Shown: piece by piece, positions 16,339 to 16,417 of the stretch | How the letters are laid out: each line of letters opens with the position of its first letter | Numbering within the stretch: the first letter of the stretch is position 1 | NCBI GenBank assembly: GCA_002332755.1 | Contig: DDBO01000056.1 | Coordinates: forward strand, 1 to 16,417 | Direction of reading: 5' to 3' | DNA from: Bacteroidales bacterium UBA2030 | GTDB taxonomy: Bacteria > Bacteroidota > Bacteroidia > Bacteroidales > TTA-H9 | DNA: 16,417 nt | The notes under the pieces: generated by a model | The model's input: only the letters and a program-made list of their open reading frames with translations | Told to the model about the DNA's origin: nothing | Database searches by the model: none | Position numbers and translations under genes: made by a program

Positions 16339-16417
16339 GGAGAGATGGCAGAGTGGTCGATTGCGGCGGTCTTGAAAACCGTTGACCCGGGGAACCGGGT
16401 CCGGGGGTTCGAATCCC
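16339..16417 (+). tRNA. tRNA-Ser (anticodon UGA), 3' end cut by window edge
   Basis: The acceptor 5' strand GGAGAGA begins at 16339. The anticodon arm is GCGGT-CTTGAAA-ACCGT (16366-16382), with anticodon TGA at 16373-16375. A long variable arm forms a 7-bp stem (GACCCGG at 16384-16390 with CCGGGTC at 16395-16401), as expected of a class II serine tRNA. The T loop TTCGAAT is present, but the sequence stops in the T stem, so the 3' acceptor strand is missing. Confidence 0.95.

Noticed and set aside
1..16417. CRISPR array, insertion sequence, prophage or integration site
   Set aside because: No direct-repeat array, transposase, integrase or terminal repeats were seen. The tRNA-Ser at the right edge is a possible integration target, but no integrase is adjacent in the visible sequence.

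Overview
The window looks like chromosomal DNA of an anaerobic, fermentative Bacteroidetes (Bacteroidales-like) bacterium. This rests on moderate-to-low GC, two exact matches to the Bacteroidetes -33/-7 promoter pattern (TTG, 19 bp, TAnnTTTG), a GWxTD-family protein (typical of this phylum) and a complete [FeFe]-hydrogenase gene set. It is an inference, since no marker rRNA is present.

Left two thirds (1-11274): a divergent hydrogenase and hydrogen/redox-sensing locus. On the minus strand, reading leftward from about 7600, a tight operon encodes HydC (NuoE-like), HydB (NuoF-like), HydA (catalytic [FeFe] hydrogenase), a soluble sensory [FeFe]-hydrogenase homologue fused to a histidine kinase, a stand-alone receiver protein, and a receiver-histidine kinase hybrid that runs off the left edge. 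On the plus strand, from 7931, a second operon encodes a small thioredoxin-fold [2Fe-2S] protein, a second sensory [FeFe]-hydrogenase homologue ending in a PAS-like domain, and a SpoIIE/PP2C-type phosphatase. The 332-bp region between the operons holds a good plus-strand promoter and two 18-bp palindromes matching the operator of the NADH/NAD+-sensing repressor Rex.

The likely logic is as follows. HydABC exchanges electrons between NAD(H), ferredoxin and H2. Two H-cluster sensor proteins, each lacking the catalytic proton-relay cysteine, read H2 or redox state. One feeds a kinase/phosphorelay, the other a phosphatase. Rex-type control would couple the locus to the NADH pool. No hydrogenase maturase gene (hydE, hydF, hydG) and no rex gene lies in the window.

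Right third (11275-16417): ordinary housekeeping genes. In order: a PutP-like sodium:solute symporter (+), a membrane zinc peptidase of the YugP family (+), a hairpin terminator, then on the minus strand a GWxTD-domain secreted protein followed by a family 2 glycosyltransferase, and finally on the plus strand a tRNA-Ser(UGA) with its own strong promoter, cut by the right edge.
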